A stretch of 64,000 nt of DNA from the NCBI RefSeq assembly GCF_014524545.1, contig NZ_CP053557.1, forward strand, positions 2,071,501 to 2,135,500, read 5' to 3'. Of this stretch, positions 8,230-17,650 are shown piece by piece. Source of the DNA: Exiguobacterium sp. Helios (lineage in GTDB: Bacteria; Bacillota; Bacilli; Exiguobacteriales; Exiguobacteriaceae). The notes beneath the pieces were generated by a model. It was not told the DNA's origin, did no database searches, and was given only the letters and a program-made list of their open reading frames with translations. Position 1 is the first letter of the stretch; every line of letters begins with the position of its first letter. The translations under genes and the position numbers were made by a program.

Positions 8230-8892
8230 TTACGGATTCAACAGCTTCTCGATTTCCTCTGTTCGGTTTGCTTTTTCCTGTCTGCTCGGTTTCTCGCCTG
8301 CTTGAAGCTCGTTCAAGGAATAACCGAATGTCATCTCGAAGTGCGGATAATCGACAAATCGTTTCCAGTCGCCGCCCCATTCAAAGCCAAGCGCTTTCCC
8401 GACAGCAGCCACCTCACGCCAGTCACTTTTACCTGATTGATTTCCGTCGTATTCTAAATCGTAAGAAATATCTCCGTCTATCATTTGAACGAAGTCAATC
8501 GCTAAACCATAATTGTGCATCGATTCTCCGCCGCGCGCGTTGGTTACTACGTCTCCTGCTTGTGAGCGGCCTTGTTCATACAGTGCATCCTGCTGTTTTT
8601 TTGTCCGATATCCTTGTGTGATCCGGATATCAATGTTGTAGCAGGAATGACTGAGACGAATCAAATCCTCCGCACCGGTACGGACTGCCGGATGAAGTTG
8701 CTTCAATTGATTGGCACTGTCGTTAATGAGACGGTTCTCGCCGGCACGGTCTCGTGGACAACTTTCCAGCCCTAACTCCGGCTGATCCATCAAAATGCTT
8801 GGCATTCGATTAGTAGACGCGGCAAGAAAGGATCCGATGGCAAACATGACCAGCAGGAACAAAATCCAGATGAAGATTGTTCCCCGTTTCAT
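8230..8892 (-). CDS. Membrane-anchored M15 family cell-wall peptidase (VanY/CwlK type)
   Basis: A 220-residue zinc peptidase of the M15 family, which cleaves peptidoglycan stem peptides. Residues 5-27 form one membrane segment, so the enzyme would face the wall. The zinc motif is visible as SMHNYGLAIDF (H126, D133) and DYPHFEM (H184); the arrangement and the WGGDWKRF segment resemble the M15C L-Ala-D-Glu endopeptidases such as CwlK more than D,D-carboxypeptidases, but I cannot exclude the latter. Its ATG overlaps the femX stop by one base (TAATG), which implies translational coupling in a wall-synthesis operon. A trailing charged segment of about 35 residues has no recognised function. Confidence 0.85.
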   Translation of the reverse strand: MKRGTIFIWILFLLVMFAIGSFLAASTNRMPSILMDQPELGLESCPRDRAGENRLINDSANQLKQLHPAVRTGAEDLIRLSHSCYNIDIRITQGYRTKKQQDALYEQGRSQAGDVVTNARGGESMHNYGLAIDFVQMIDGDISYDLEYDGNQSGKSDWREVAAVGKALGFEWGGDWKRFVDYPHFEMTFGYSLNELQAGEKPSRQEKANRTEEIEKLLNP

Positions 8893-10151
8893 TAGCGGCG
8901 TAACTTCTTCCGAATTTTTTGAAGAATCGGCAATCCTGTTTCAAGCAACAGATATAACGGCTTGTTCAGGACATAGTCGAACTCTCCGATTTTTTCAATC
9001 ATTTCACTGCCCCAACCTGACTTAAAGGCATAGAGACCCGCATAATGATCGTCCGGATCCGTTGATCCACTCACACCGCCAAAGTCATATGAAATGGCTC
9101 CGTGCGCTTTCGCATGACGCATCATCGTCCATTGCATCAAGTGGTTCGGCATGAATTCACGGTATTCGTTTGACGAGGCACCGTATAGGTAATACGACCG
9201 GCGACCGGCAAGCGTCAACAAACCGCCTGAAAGAATCACTCCGTTTGGATGTTTTGCCGCAATCGCCATCAGTTCAGTTTTCGATTTCTCTGCCTTTTCA
9301 ATCTGAGCAGTCGTCTGTTCGAGTCGATTATTCAAACTGTTGATTTTTTTTTCGACCGTTTCTTTTTCCAGCTGACGGTGGATTTTCGTTAACTCCTTAT
9401 CTGCTTGTAATAAGGCTGCTTCCGTATTTTCAAGCGCCCGAACGACATCCAGTTTAGTTAAAAACAATGCCGCATCTCCAGTCGGACGAAGATGATCGTA
9501 AAGATTTTCAAAGTAATCGAGACCGCGAATCGAAAACCCATCACGTTCTCCTGTTTCGACCATCAGGTTCGCAAATGTTTTTAACTCTTCCCGCGATGCT
9601 TCGTAACAAACAATCCCTTTTCGTTCAGCCAAACGGACATTATAACGAAACTTGGAATGGAAACGGTCAAAGATTTCTTTTTCCGACCCTTCAAGACTCG
9701 TCTCCATCGTAAAGCGCGGTTGCGCATAATCAAATCCGCCTCCGAATCCGTTGTGCTTAAATCCGAGTTCCTTCATTTCTTGAAGCAAGTTTGGATATTC
9801 CGTCCGGTCGACGTTCGGATCGAGTTTAATCGTAATCGCTTTTCGTTTTTTTGCGACTCGAATCGCCGCATCCCGTAATGCCGCAACGGCTGACTGATCT
9901 GTATAATCAACGACAAATCCGCGTGGAGCATAACATAACGTAAACGGTAATTTCGGAACTTTTTTAAACAATAACAATGCGACCCCGACCAGCTGACCGG
10001 TTGACGTTCCGACCGCAATCCGTTCATGCGTCCAGCCAGTTGCTGCCTTGACGGATCCCCAAGCAGGTAACTGGAGAAGATCTCCTTTCGGGTGGGTTTT
10101 TACAAACTGTTCAAACTGCGCCTGTTCAATTTCAAGTTGTTGATAAGTCAC
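8892..10151 (-). CDS. femX: FemABX-family peptidyltransferase (peptidoglycan bridge formation)
   Basis: A 419-residue aminoacyl-tRNA-dependent transferase of the Fem family, which adds the first bridging residue (glycine, serine or alanine) to the stem-peptide lysine of lipid II. Two acetyltransferase-like halves are visible. Between them, about residues 235-300, lies a long Glu/Lys-rich helical hairpin typical of FemA. Conserved blocks include LPAWGSVK, FRYNVRLAERKG, YLYGASSNEYR and YDFGGVSG. The GTG start overlaps the murE stop by four bases (GTGA), and the M15 peptidase overlaps its 3' end. The bridging amino acid is not readable from sequence; glycine is my inference from the lysine-glycine wall known for Exiguobacterium. 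Confidence 0.9.
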   Translation of the reverse strand: MTYQQLEIEQAQFEQFVKTHPKGDLLQLPAWGSVKAATGWTHERIAVGTSTGQLVGVALLLFKKVPKLPFTLCYAPRGFVVDYTDQSAVAALRDAAIRVAKKRKAITIKLDPNVDRTEYPNLLQEMKELGFKHNGFGGGFDYAQPRFTMETSLEGSEKEIFDRFHSKFRYNVRLAERKGIVCYEASREELKTFANLMVETGERDGFSIRGLDYFENLYDHLRPTGDAALFLTKLDVVRALENTEAALLQADKELTKIHRQLEKETVEKKINSLNNRLEQTTAQIEKAEKSKTELMAIAAKHPNGVILSGGLLTLAGRRSYYLYGASSNEYREFMPNHLMQWTMMRHAKAHGAISYDFGGVSGSTDPDDHYAGLYAFKSGWGSEMIEKIGEFDYVLNKPLYLLLETGLPILQKIRKKLRR

Positions 10152-11611
10152 TTCTTTTCCTCCAATTGGCGTATCATCTCTTTAACGAGTACCTCTTCGT
10201 CGAGGGGTGTCTTCTCATCCCCAATGATTTGATATTTTTCATGCCCTTTTCCTGCTAGAATAACGATGTTGTCCGGTCGAGCAAGACTCGCTGCGTAGCG
10301 GACTGCTTCTTCCCGGTCTCCGATTTCAACGAATTGATCGTGAAGCATCCCGGATGCGATTCCGGATGTGATGGACTCATACGATTCAAAACGGGGATCG
10401 TCCGTCGTGATGACGACTGTTCCCGCGTACGTTGAGGCAAGTTGTCCCATCATCGGCCGTTTGGTCACATCCCGATTTCCGCCTGTTCCAATTAAAAAGA
10501 CGATATTTTCTTTTGGAACATCAACTAATGCTTTCAAACATTGTTCGATACCATCCGGCGTATGCGCATAGTCCACATAAATGTTGTAACCGTCAATCGG
10601 CAAACGTTGCATCCGACCTTTTGCCGGCTGAATCTGAGTGATCGCATTCGAAATCTCAGTTAAACTGTAGCCGATTGAAAGAAGGATGCCTGTGGCAAGC
10701 AGTAAGTTATAGACGTTGAATCGACCGATGAATTGAACAGTCAGTTCGACCGATTGTTCCTGATAAACCATCGTAAATGTTGTTTCCTGAAGCGTTTGTG
10801 TAATATTTGTAGCCATCAAGTCGGCCGATTGATCAATCCCGTATGTCATGACACGGGCACCCGTCATCATCTCAAATAACTGACTGATCTCATCATCTGC
10901 ATTCAAGACTGCGACTTTTTTATCGGATAGCCGTTGCCCGAGTTGTGCAAAGAGCAATCCTTTTGCCCGTGCATAATTCTCGAATGTTTTATGGAAATCG
11001 AGATGATCGTGTGTCAGGTTCGTAAATCCAGCCACGTCAAAATCTGTTCCGGTCACCCGTCCGAGCTCCAATCCGTGTGAAGAGACTTCCATGATGACGT
11101 CTTCGACGCCTTCTTGGTGCATTTGATGGAAAAAGGCTTGCAGTTCCGAACTTTGAGGTGTCGTATTACGACTCGGGACGATCCGGTCACCAATTTTGAC
11201 TTCGACGGTACCGATGATTCCCGTTTTCCGTCCCAACTGGGCCAAGACATCACGGACGATCGTCGTCGTCGTCGTTTTTCCGTTCGTTCCGGTGATTCCG
11301 ATCATCCGCATCTTTTCAGAAGGATAATCATAAAACTTACCGGCAAGTTCTGCCATCGCCCGGGTCGTACTTCTGACAAGAATGACAGGAATCGTCACAT
11401 CGAGCAAGCGTTCTGACACGATGGCGACAGCCCCCTGTGCTTCGGCCTGTTTGGCATAATCGTGTCCATCCACTGTATAACCTTTAATGGCGACAAATAA
11501 CGTACCTGGCTTCACATCACGTGAATCGGTTGTTAAAGACGTCACGACTGCCTCTACCATACGTTCCGTTTTTTGAGTCTGAATGACTTCGATTAGTTCA
11601 GCTAAATTCAA
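10148..11611 (-). CDS. murE: MurE-type UDP-MurNAc-tripeptide synthetase
   Basis: A 487-residue Mur ligase adding the third residue to UDP-MurNAc-L-Ala-D-Glu in the cytoplasm. Visible are the ATP site GITGTNGKTTTT (about residues 106-117), the SSHGLELGR segment, the NLTHDHLDFH motif, and DYAHTPDG. The specificity loop reads DDPR (about residues 404-407) and GKGHE is intact near 454. meso-DAP enzymes carry DNPR; lysine enzymes usually carry D(D/N)P(N/A), so this one is intermediate. Start is TTG 11611 behind GAAGGAA. It is the first gene of an operon with femX and the M15 peptidase. In Bacillus this locus holds DAP and dipicolinate genes, and murE lies in the dcw cluster instead. A second MurE may exist elsewhere. 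Confidence 0.92.
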   Translation of the reverse strand: MNLAELIEVIQTQKTERMVEAVVTSLTTDSRDVKPGTLFVAIKGYTVDGHDYAKQAEAQGAVAIVSERLLDVTIPVILVRSTTRAMAELAGKFYDYPSEKMRMIGITGTNGKTTTTTIVRDVLAQLGRKTGIIGTVEVKIGDRIVPSRNTTPQSSELQAFFHQMHQEGVEDVIMEVSSHGLELGRVTGTDFDVAGFTNLTHDHLDFHKTFENYARAKGLLFAQLGQRLSDKKVAVLNADDEISQLFEMMTGARVMTYGIDQSADLMATNITQTLQETTFTMVYQEQSVELTVQFIGRFNVYNLLLATGILLSIGYSLTEISNAITQIQPAKGRMQRLPIDGYNIYVDYAHTPDGIEQCLKALVDVPKENIVFLIGTGGNRDVTKRPMMGQLASTYAGTVVITTDDPRFESYESITSGIASGMLHDQFVEIGDREEAVRYAASLARPDNIVILAGKGHEKYQIIGDEKTPLDEEVLVKEMIRQLEEKK

Positions 11612-11675
11612 GGGTATTCCTTCTTTCTCAACAACTTGTTTTTCAGTTACATGCTATTTCAGTGTAGGGTAAGGT

Positions 11676-12917
11676 TCACTCGGTTTCAAGGTCTGCCTCA
11701 TCGATTTCCGGCAAGATGTAAGCTTTAGCCGGTGGTTCACTAAAGATATACGCAATCATTTCCTGAACGTTAGCAGGCGTAATCTGTTCCACTTCTGCCA
11801 GTACATCTTCTAGCGTCGGATGCATTCCTAAATGGAGTTCATTCCGGGCATTACGGTTCATATGACTGGATATACTCTCATTTCCTAAAATCAACGATCC
11901 TTTTAACTGCTCGATTCCATCTTCTAGCTCTTTCGTCGTCAGACCATGTTCGAGCAGTTGTTTGATTTCCGTTGAAAGAACGGTTTCAACTTCTTCCAGC
12001 GTTTCTTTTGATGTTCCGACATAAATCGTAAACGTGCCATGATCATCGAATGTCGTATAGTACGAAAAGACGGAATAGGCTAATCCACGGTCTTCGCGAA
12101 TCGATTGGAACAGGCGGCTCGACATCGTCGCTCCGAACGCATTATTGAGTAAGGCTAACGTCGGCAAACGATCATCAGCAGAAGGGATTGCTCGGAAGTT
12201 ATAACAAACATGGACTTGTTCCGTGTCTTTTTCTTTCCGCAACGTGTCACTTTTCAAAGTCGGTTCTTCAATTTGGCGGACGGTTTCACTTGTCCGCAGT
12301 GTACTGAACCGATTTTTAATTTGTGTAATCAATTCATCCGTCACATGCCCTGCAACCGAGATGACGATTTGTTCCGGTGCATATGCTTCCTGCAGGTACT
12401 CTACAATCATTTGACGGCTCAGTTGCTTGACGCTTTCTTCCGTACCGAGAATCGGTCGGGCCATGACGTCTTCCCCGTAAGCGGCCACTGCTAACAGTTC
12501 GTGCACCAAATCATCTGGTGTATCTTCGTACATTTTAATTTCTTCAATCACGACCCGCTTTTCTTTTTCCAGTTCCTCTTCGTCGAACGTCGACTCCAAA
12601 AACATGTCAGCGAGGACATCAAACGCCGTGATGGCATGTTCATCCAATGTCTTTACATAATAACAGGTCTGATCTTTACTCGTGAATGCATTAATATTAC
12701 CACCCAAGCGGTCAAAATAAACGGCAATTTCTTTTGCCGATTGTTTTTTCGTCCCTTTAAACATCATGTGTTCAATCAAATGGCTGATGCCATGTTCTTC
12801 TTTGGTTTCCGTCCGGGAACCGGCTTTGATGAAAATACCGGTTGCTACACTCCGGGCATTCTCGATCCGTTCACTGACGATTCGAACCCCATTCTCTAAT
12901 ACAAGTCTTTCGACCAT
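11676..12917 (-). CDS. mlpA: M16 family (insulinase-like) zinc peptidase
   Basis: A 413-residue cytoplasmic protease of the M16B group, orthologous in place and length to B. subtilis MlpA/YmxG. The inverted zinc motif HLIEH lies at residues 46-50 and the third ligand is likely a Glu in the VVIEEIKMYEDTPDD segment. The C-terminal half is the inactive repeat, with the RGLAYSVFSYY block. It follows pnp by 78 bases. ylxY, which lies between pnp and mlpA in Bacillus, is absent, and so is ymxH after it. Its cellular substrate is not known. Confidence 0.93.
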   Translation of the reverse strand: MVERLVLENGVRIVSERIENARSVATGIFIKAGSRTETKEEHGISHLIEHMMFKGTKKQSAKEIAVYFDRLGGNINAFTSKDQTCYYVKTLDEHAITAFDVLADMFLESTFDEEELEKEKRVVIEEIKMYEDTPDDLVHELLAVAAYGEDVMARPILGTEESVKQLSRQMIVEYLQEAYAPEQIVISVAGHVTDELITQIKNRFSTLRTSETVRQIEEPTLKSDTLRKEKDTEQVHVCYNFRAIPSADDRLPTLALLNNAFGATMSSRLFQSIREDRGLAYSVFSYYTTFDDHGTFTIYVGTSKETLEEVETVLSTEIKQLLEHGLTTKELEDGIEQLKGSLILGNESISSHMNRNARNELHLGMHPTLEDVLAEVEQITPANVQEMIAYIFSEPPAKAYILPEIDEADLETE

Positions 12918-12937
12918 CGTTCATTCCTCCTTGAAAT

Positions 12938-12989
12938 ATGAAACAAGGTGGCCCGCGGTGCACGTATTCGCACCGTTGAGCCACCTTTG
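12938..12989 (-). terminator. Probable terminator or attenuator between pnp and mlpA
   Basis: Two nested stems: CAAGGTGGC with GCCACCTTTG (one bulge) and CGGTGC with GCACCG. On the minus strand the hairpin is followed by a poor T tract (TTGTTTCAT), so read-through into mlpA is likely. Confidence 0.55.
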
Positions 12990-12995
12990 TTTTCA

Positions 12996-15215
12996 TTAGT
13001 TACGACGCGGTGGACGTTGTCCGTCACGTGGTGGGCGAGATCCAGTATCCCGACGCGGCGGGCGGCTGTCACGCTCTGTTTTTTTCTTTTCATCGTATGC
13101 AGCACGATCTTCCGCACTCATACCTTCAACAAGCAATACTTTATGCGATGCATTGACACGTCCTTTGTCATCGACTTCTGTGACACGAACTTTCAATTTA
13201 TCGCCTAATTTGACGACATCTTCAGTTTGGCCAACACGCTCAAGTGCTAATTCCGAGATGTGTACAAGAGCATCTTTTCCTTTGAATAGTTCAACGAAAG
13301 CACCGAATTTTTCGACGCGGCGAACTGTCCCGTCAAATTCTTCTCCGATGACGACTTCACGGACGATATCTTCAATCAACTGACGAGCACGATTGATGCC
13401 GTCTTGATCCGTTGACGCGATAAAGACTGTTCCGTCTTGATCGATATCGATTTTAACACCCGTCTCATCGATGATGCTGTTGATGACTTTACCGCCGGGT
13501 CCAATCACATCACGGATTTTATCCGGATTGATTTTCAATGTGACGATTTTCGGTGCATATTTAGACAACTCGACACGTGGTTCAGCAATGACTGAATTCA
13601 TGTGTTCAAGGATGTGTAAACGACCGAGACGCGCTTGTTCAAGCGCCTCTTCTAAAATTTGACGCGTAATTCCGCCAATCTTCATATCCATTTGAAGAGC
13701 AGTCACTCCGTCTTTAGTTCCTGCGACTTTAAAGTCCATATCGCCGAGATGATCTTCCATCCCTTGAATGTCTGTCAGGATCGAATAGTTTTCGCCTTCT
13801 TTAATCAAGCCCATTGCAATTCCGGCGACCGGTGCTTTCAGCGGCACACCTGCATCCATCATCGCAAGGATTGATCCACAAATCGATGCCTGTGAAGACG
13901 AACCGTTTGATTCAAGAACTTCTGACACGAGACGAATCGTGTAAGGGAAATCTGTTTCTGATGGAAGAACTGGTAACAGTGCACGTTCCCCGAGTGCTCC
14001 GTGACCGATTTCACGACGACCCGGTGCACGCATCGGACGAGCTTCTCCGACTGAGAACGGCGGGAAGTTATAATGGTGCATGAAACGTTTTTCTGCTTTG
14101 AGTCCAAGTCCATCGATGATTTGCGCATCTCCTGCGACACCGAGCGTCGCAACAGACAAGACTTGTGTTTGACCACGTGTGAACAAACCTGAACCGTGTG
14201 CACGTGGTAACAATCCGATTTCCGAGTCAAGCGGACGGATTTCAGCAAGACCACGACCGTCTGGACGGACTTTGTCTTCTGTAATCAAACGACGTACTTC
14301 TGTTTTGACGAATTTGTTCAAGACACCCGATACTTCTGCCAATTGCGCTTCCGTAATCGAGTCATCTGCTGCGTACTGATCGATATATTTCGAAATGACT
14401 TCGTTGATGGCAAGATCGCGTGCTTGTTTTTCTTCGACTTGAACCGCCATCGTCACTTCTGCAAGTGCATCAGCTTTCAAACGGTTGACAAGTGTCTCGT
14501 CAAACGAAGAAACCGTATAGGCGAATTTCTCTTGACCAACGGCTGCGACGATTTCTTCTTGGAACGCAATCAATGTCTTGATGACATCATGTCCGAGAAG
14601 AATCGCTTCAAGCATCGCTTCTTCCGACACTTCTTTTGCTCCGGCTTCGACCATGTTGACCGCATGTTTCGTTCCGGCAACTTGAAGGTCGATATCACTT
14701 TCAGCTGCTTGACTCATTGTCGGGTTGATGATGAACTCACCGTTCACGCGACCAATCGTCACGCCGGCAATCGGACCATCAAATGGAATGTCTGAAATCG
14801 ACAAGGCAATGGAAGCCCCGATCATCGCTGCGACTTCTGGTGAATTGTCTTCATCTGAAGATAAGACCGTCGTTGCAACTTGGATGTCATGACGGAATCC
14901 ATCTGGGAACAAGGGACGGATCGGACGGTCAATCAAACGTGATGTCAAAATCGCGTTTTCGCCCGGACGTCCTTCACGTTTTAGGAAGCCACCCGGAATC
15001 TTACCTGCTGCATATAATTTTTCTTCATAGTTCACTGTTAATGGGAAGAAATCTAAGTCTTTCGGTTGTTTTGATGCTACGACCGTCGCAAGGACTGCCG
15101 TCTCACCGTAACGGATCAATGCTGCTCCGTTTGCTTGTTTGGCCAGTTGACCGATTTCAATTGTTAATGGACGTCCACCGAGTTCGGTCGAAAACGTCTG
15201 CTTTGTTTGTGACAT
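12996..15215 (-). CDS. pnp: Polynucleotide phosphorylase
   Basis: A 739-residue 3'-5' phosphorolytic exoribonuclease of the RNA degradosome. Domains in order: first RNase PH domain ([21 protein letters not shown]), an alpha-helical linker, second RNase PH domain ([30 protein letters not shown]), KH domain ([15 protein letters not shown]) and S1 domain ([21 protein letters not shown]). The tail is an Arg/Pro-rich disordered stretch of about 25 residues. ATG 15215 (MSQTKQTF) was chosen over the extension to 15251 because GAGGGG precedes it and it aligns with the Bacillus enzyme. It follows the rpsO terminator and probably depends on read-through or its own unrecognised promoter. Confidence 0.97.
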   Translation of the reverse strand: MSQTKQTFSTELGGRPLTIEIGQLAKQANGAALIRYGETAVLATVVASKQPKDLDFFPLTVNYEEKLYAAGKIPGGFLKREGRPGENAILTSRLIDRPIRPLFPDGFRHDIQVATTVLSSDEDNSPEVAAMIGASIALSISDIPFDGPIAGVTIGRVNGEFIINPTMSQAAESDIDLQVAGTKHAVNMVEAGAKEVSEEAMLEAILLGHDVIKTLIAFQEEIVAAVGQEKFAYTVSSFDETLVNRLKADALAEVTMAVQVEEKQARDLAINEVISKYIDQYAADDSITEAQLAEVSGVLNKFVKTEVRRLITEDKVRPDGRGLAEIRPLDSEIGLLPRAHGSGLFTRGQTQVLSVATLGVAGDAQIIDGLGLKAEKRFMHHYNFPPFSVGEARPMRAPGRREIGHGALGERALLPVLPSETDFPYTIRLVSEVLESNGSSSQASICGSILAMMDAGVPLKAPVAGIAMGLIKEGENYSILTDIQGMEDHLGDMDFKVAGTKDGVTALQMDMKIGGITRQILEEALEQARLGRLHILEHMNSVIAEPRVELSKYAPKIVTLKINPDKIRDVIGPGGKVINSIIDETGVKIDIDQDGTVFIASTDQDGINRARQLIEDIVREVVIGEEFDGTVRRVEKFGAFVELFKGKDALVHISELALERVGQTEDVVKLGDKLKVRVTEVDDKGRVNASHKVLLVEGMSAEDRAAYDEKKKTERDSRPPRRDTGSRPPRDGQRPPRRN

Positions 15216-15298
15216 GCACAAATCCCCTCTCACTTCTATCCGTTTTTTCATTCAAATCTAATTATGGATGTTCTTGCGCCAAATGTCCACGAATCGGC

Positions 15299-15332
15299 AA
15301 AAAAAAGAAGCAGGAGACGATGCTCCTGCTTC
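15299..15332 (-). terminator. Terminator after rpsO
   Basis: On the minus strand a perfect 10-base stem (GAAGCAGGAG with CTCCTGCTTC) around CATCGT, followed by eight T residues. Confidence 0.92.
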
Positions 15333-15350
15333 CTTGTTGATCTGTTCGGA

Positions 15351-15620
15351 TTAGCGACGAAGACCAAGACGCTCGATCAATGAACGGTAACGTGAAACAT
15401 CCTTGTTACGAAGGTATGTGAGCAAGTTACGGCGACGACCAACCATTTTCAAGAGACCACGACGTGAGTGGTGATCCTTTTTGTGTGTACGTAAGTGATC
15501 GTTTAAAGTTGTGATCTGTTCAGTTAAAACAGCAACTTGTACTTCCGGCGAACCAGTATCGCCTTGTTTCGTAGCATAAGCTTCGATAATTTCATTTTTA
15601 CGTTCTTTAGTGAGTGCCAT
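15351..15620 (-). CDS. rpsO: 30S ribosomal protein S15
   Basis: An 89-residue primary 16S rRNA-binding protein that organises the central domain of the 30S subunit. The sequence [18 protein letters not shown] through the [16 protein letters not shown] block is textbook S15. An extension to 15692 is open but GGAGGTGGAG lies just before ATG 15620, and the family length fits. It has a perfect terminator and an upstream leader that could mediate S15 feedback. Confidence 0.98.
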   Translation of the reverse strand: MALTKERKNEIIEAYATKQGDTGSPEVQVAVLTEQITTLNDHLRTHKKDHHSRRGLLKMVGRRRNLLTYLRNKDVSRYRSLIERLGLRR

Positions 15621-15743
15621 TGTCACTCCACCTCCATCTTTTGAATGACCGTATTGCCGAGCATCGGATGGTGAGACCTGATGCCAAGCCAACCGGCTGT
15701 ACGTATTCGTACTGACTCATCATAACGAACCCGTCACCGTCTG
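15621..15743 (-). promoter_or_regulatory. rpsO leader region, possible S15 autoregulatory structure
   Basis: The 123 bases between ribF and rpsO hold no gene. On the minus strand a perfect 5-base hairpin (GTACG-AATA-CGTAC) is followed by GCATC...GATGC enclosing GGT/ACC, then the ribosome site. rpsO leaders in bacteria commonly bind S15. I cannot match this to a known class, and no clear -35/-10 pair is visible. Confidence 0.35.
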
Positions 15744-16673
15744 TCAAACCGTTAGTGCCTGCATCGCGTGAATTTTATCTTGGGCAAGTTGATTTTTTAA
15801 ACTCTCGATTCCATCGAATGCTTGTTCGTCCCGTAAGTAAGCCATCCATTCGAGCTTCAGTTCCTGTCCATATAAATCTTCGTCGAATGCGAGCAGGTGA
15901 GTTTCGATGCTGACTTCTCCCGTCTCATAAAACGTCGGTCTCCGTCCGATGTTCGTCATTGCCGGAAATTTCCGCCCATCCTCTAGATGAACGAACGTCG
16001 CATAGACACCTAGTTTCGGAATGACATAAGCAAATTCCGGGCGGATATTGGCGGTCGGAAATCCAATTTGGCGACCGCGGGCGTCGCCATGAATGACAAT
16101 CCCTTTCGTTTGATACGGCTCACCTAACAACAGAGCTGCCTCTGCGACGGCGCCATCTGCGAGCAAACGACGAATTCGTGTCGAGCTGACCTTTTCATCG
16201 TCTGCTTGGTGTTCTGAAACGATCGTATGATCAAATCGTCCACGACTGTGGAAATCAAGCGTCGCCATTTTGCCGGCCCCGAACCGTCCATACGAATAAT
16301 CAAATCCTGCAACAATGTGGCGTGCTCCGGCAGCAATTAAATAGTGGTCAACGAAGTCTTGTGGTGACAACTCTGAAAAGGCGACTGTGAATTCAATGAC
16401 ATACACCCGTTCAATGCCAAGTTGCGCCATCTTTTCGAGTTTTCGGTCCAGCGGTGTAATGTAGAGAATCTGTTCCGTTCCGTTACCAAGTACTTGTTTC
16501 GGATGAGGATCAAACGTCATGACCGCTACCGGCAGATGTAATTCGCGGCTTTTTTCAATTGCGGTTTGTAAAACACGTTGGTGTCCAAGATGTACGCCAT
16601 CAAAAAAGCCGAGTGCAATAACAGCCGGGTCTTCTACTGGTTGTTCTGGATATGTTAAATGAATGATGTCCAT
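15744..16673 (-). CDS. ribF: Bifunctional riboflavin kinase / FAD synthetase
   Basis: A 309-residue enzyme making FMN from riboflavin and FAD from FMN. The N-terminal nucleotidyltransferase domain shows GFFDGVHLGHQ and the SSTRIRRLL block; the C-terminal kinase domain shows GRQIGFPTANI and the NIGRRPTF segment. Length is normal. It follows truB by 17 bases, the usual truB-ribF pair in Bacillales. No FMN riboswitch is present in the small gap. Confidence 0.96.
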   Translation of the reverse strand: MDIIHLTYPEQPVEDPAVIALGFFDGVHLGHQRVLQTAIEKSRELHLPVAVMTFDPHPKQVLGNGTEQILYITPLDRKLEKMAQLGIERVYVIEFTVAFSELSPQDFVDHYLIAAGARHIVAGFDYSYGRFGAGKMATLDFHSRGRFDHTIVSEHQADDEKVSSTRIRRLLADGAVAEAALLLGEPYQTKGIVIHGDARGRQIGFPTANIRPEFAYVIPKLGVYATFVHLEDGRKFPAMTNIGRRPTFYETGEVSIETHLLAFDEDLYGQELKLEWMAYLRDEQAFDGIESLKNQLAQDKIHAMQALTV

Positions 16674-16690
16674 TCCTGATCTCTCCGATC

Positions 16691-17599
16691 CTAATCGATT
16701 TGTAACATGACTTCTACGCGTCCCATATTGATTTCGGAATCAAGCCGATAGATTGCTAAAGGGATGCCCTCTTCATTATAGACAGTAAAGCGTTCAAATT
16801 CGACCGGAATGCCTGCTAACTTGGCACCATTCAAGACACGGGCCGCTGTCTCGGCGTCTACAGTCAACCGTGGCCACTTTTGAATGACTTGTTCAATCGG
16901 TAAAACGTACTGCATCCGCTCTTCCACCGTCTCACAGGCTTCAAGTGTTGCAAGTGTCACCGCTTCTGTTTCGGACATCGCACCCGAGCTTGTCCGGCGC
17001 AATTCACTCATATGGGCCGCATAACCTAACCGTTCACCGATTTCAACCGCAAGTGTCCGGATGTACGTGCCTTTTCCGCAGGCAATTTCGATTTGAAAAC
17101 GGCAGACACCGTCTTCAAAAGTCAATTCAGATGTTCGGTCCAGTGTATCGATTTGAACGATTCGGGTCGGTCGTTCCACTTCGATGCCTTTACGGGCATA
17201 TTCATATAATTTTTTCCCGTTTACTTTCACGGCCGAATAATAGGGCGGTGTCTGTTCCAGCTGTCCGGTCAGTTGATTGAGTATTTCATCGACTTGCTGC
17301 TCCGTAAATGCATCAGGTGGGACCGGCGTTTCCTGAACGGTTTCCCCGTGGGCATCTTCGGTTGTCGTCGCATAGCCAATCGTCACTTCTGCGACATACT
17401 TCTTCCCTTCGTCCGTAATGAAGCGCGCAAGCTTCGTTGCTCGTCCGAGACAAATCGGCAAGACACCTGTCACTTCCGGATCAAGCGTTCCGGTATGTCC
17501 GACTTTTTTTGTTTGAAAAAGGCGACGCAGTCGAAAAACACAATCGTGACTCGTCATACCTGCTGGTTTATCTAACGGTAATACTCCGATGGGTTCCAT
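16691..17599 (-). CDS. truB: tRNA pseudouridine-55 synthase
   Basis: A 302-residue enzyme that isomerises U55 in the tRNA T-loop. Visible are KPAGMTSHD, the catalytic Asp in GHTGTLDPEVTGVL (about residue 40) and the YSAVKVNGKKLYEYARKG block; a PUA-like C-terminal part follows. It begins after a terminator hairpin that separates it from rbfA, so it may be expressed at a lower level than the nusA operon or from an unrecognised promoter. Confidence 0.97.
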   Translation of the reverse strand: MEPIGVLPLDKPAGMTSHDCVFRLRRLFQTKKVGHTGTLDPEVTGVLPICLGRATKLARFITDEGKKYVAEVTIGYATTTEDAHGETVQETPVPPDAFTEQQVDEILNQLTGQLEQTPPYYSAVKVNGKKLYEYARKGIEVERPTRIVQIDTLDRTSELTFEDGVCRFQIEIACGKGTYIRTLAVEIGERLGYAAHMSELRRTSSGAMSETEAVTLATLEACETVEERMQYVLPIEQVIQKWPRLTVDAETAARVLNGAKLAGIPVEFERFTVYNEEGIPLAIYRLDSEINMGRVEVMLQID

Positions 17600-17611
17600 C
17601 CTTGTCCCTCC

Positions 17612-17642
17612 TAAAAAAGGACAACCACAGGTGTGGTTGCCC
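17612..17642 (-). terminator. Terminator after rbfA
   Basis: On the minus strand GGGCAACCAC pairs with GTGGTTGTCC around ACCT, followed by six T residues, eight bases past the rbfA stop. It closes the rimP-nusA-infB operon, with likely read-through into truB. Confidence 0.88.
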
Positions 17643-17650
17643 TTGTCTTG

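Noticed and set aside
13859-14254. 131-codon minus-strand reading frame inside pnp
   Set aside because: Out-of-frame shadow of the second RNase PH domain; no ribosome site and no family match.
14783-15340. 185-codon plus-strand reading frame opposite pnp
   Set aside because: It lies wholly over the conserved pnp start and rpsO terminator, has no recognisable domain, and is a frame shadow.
16674-16690. FMN riboswitch before ribF
   Set aside because: Only 17 bases separate truB and ribF; no room for the element.
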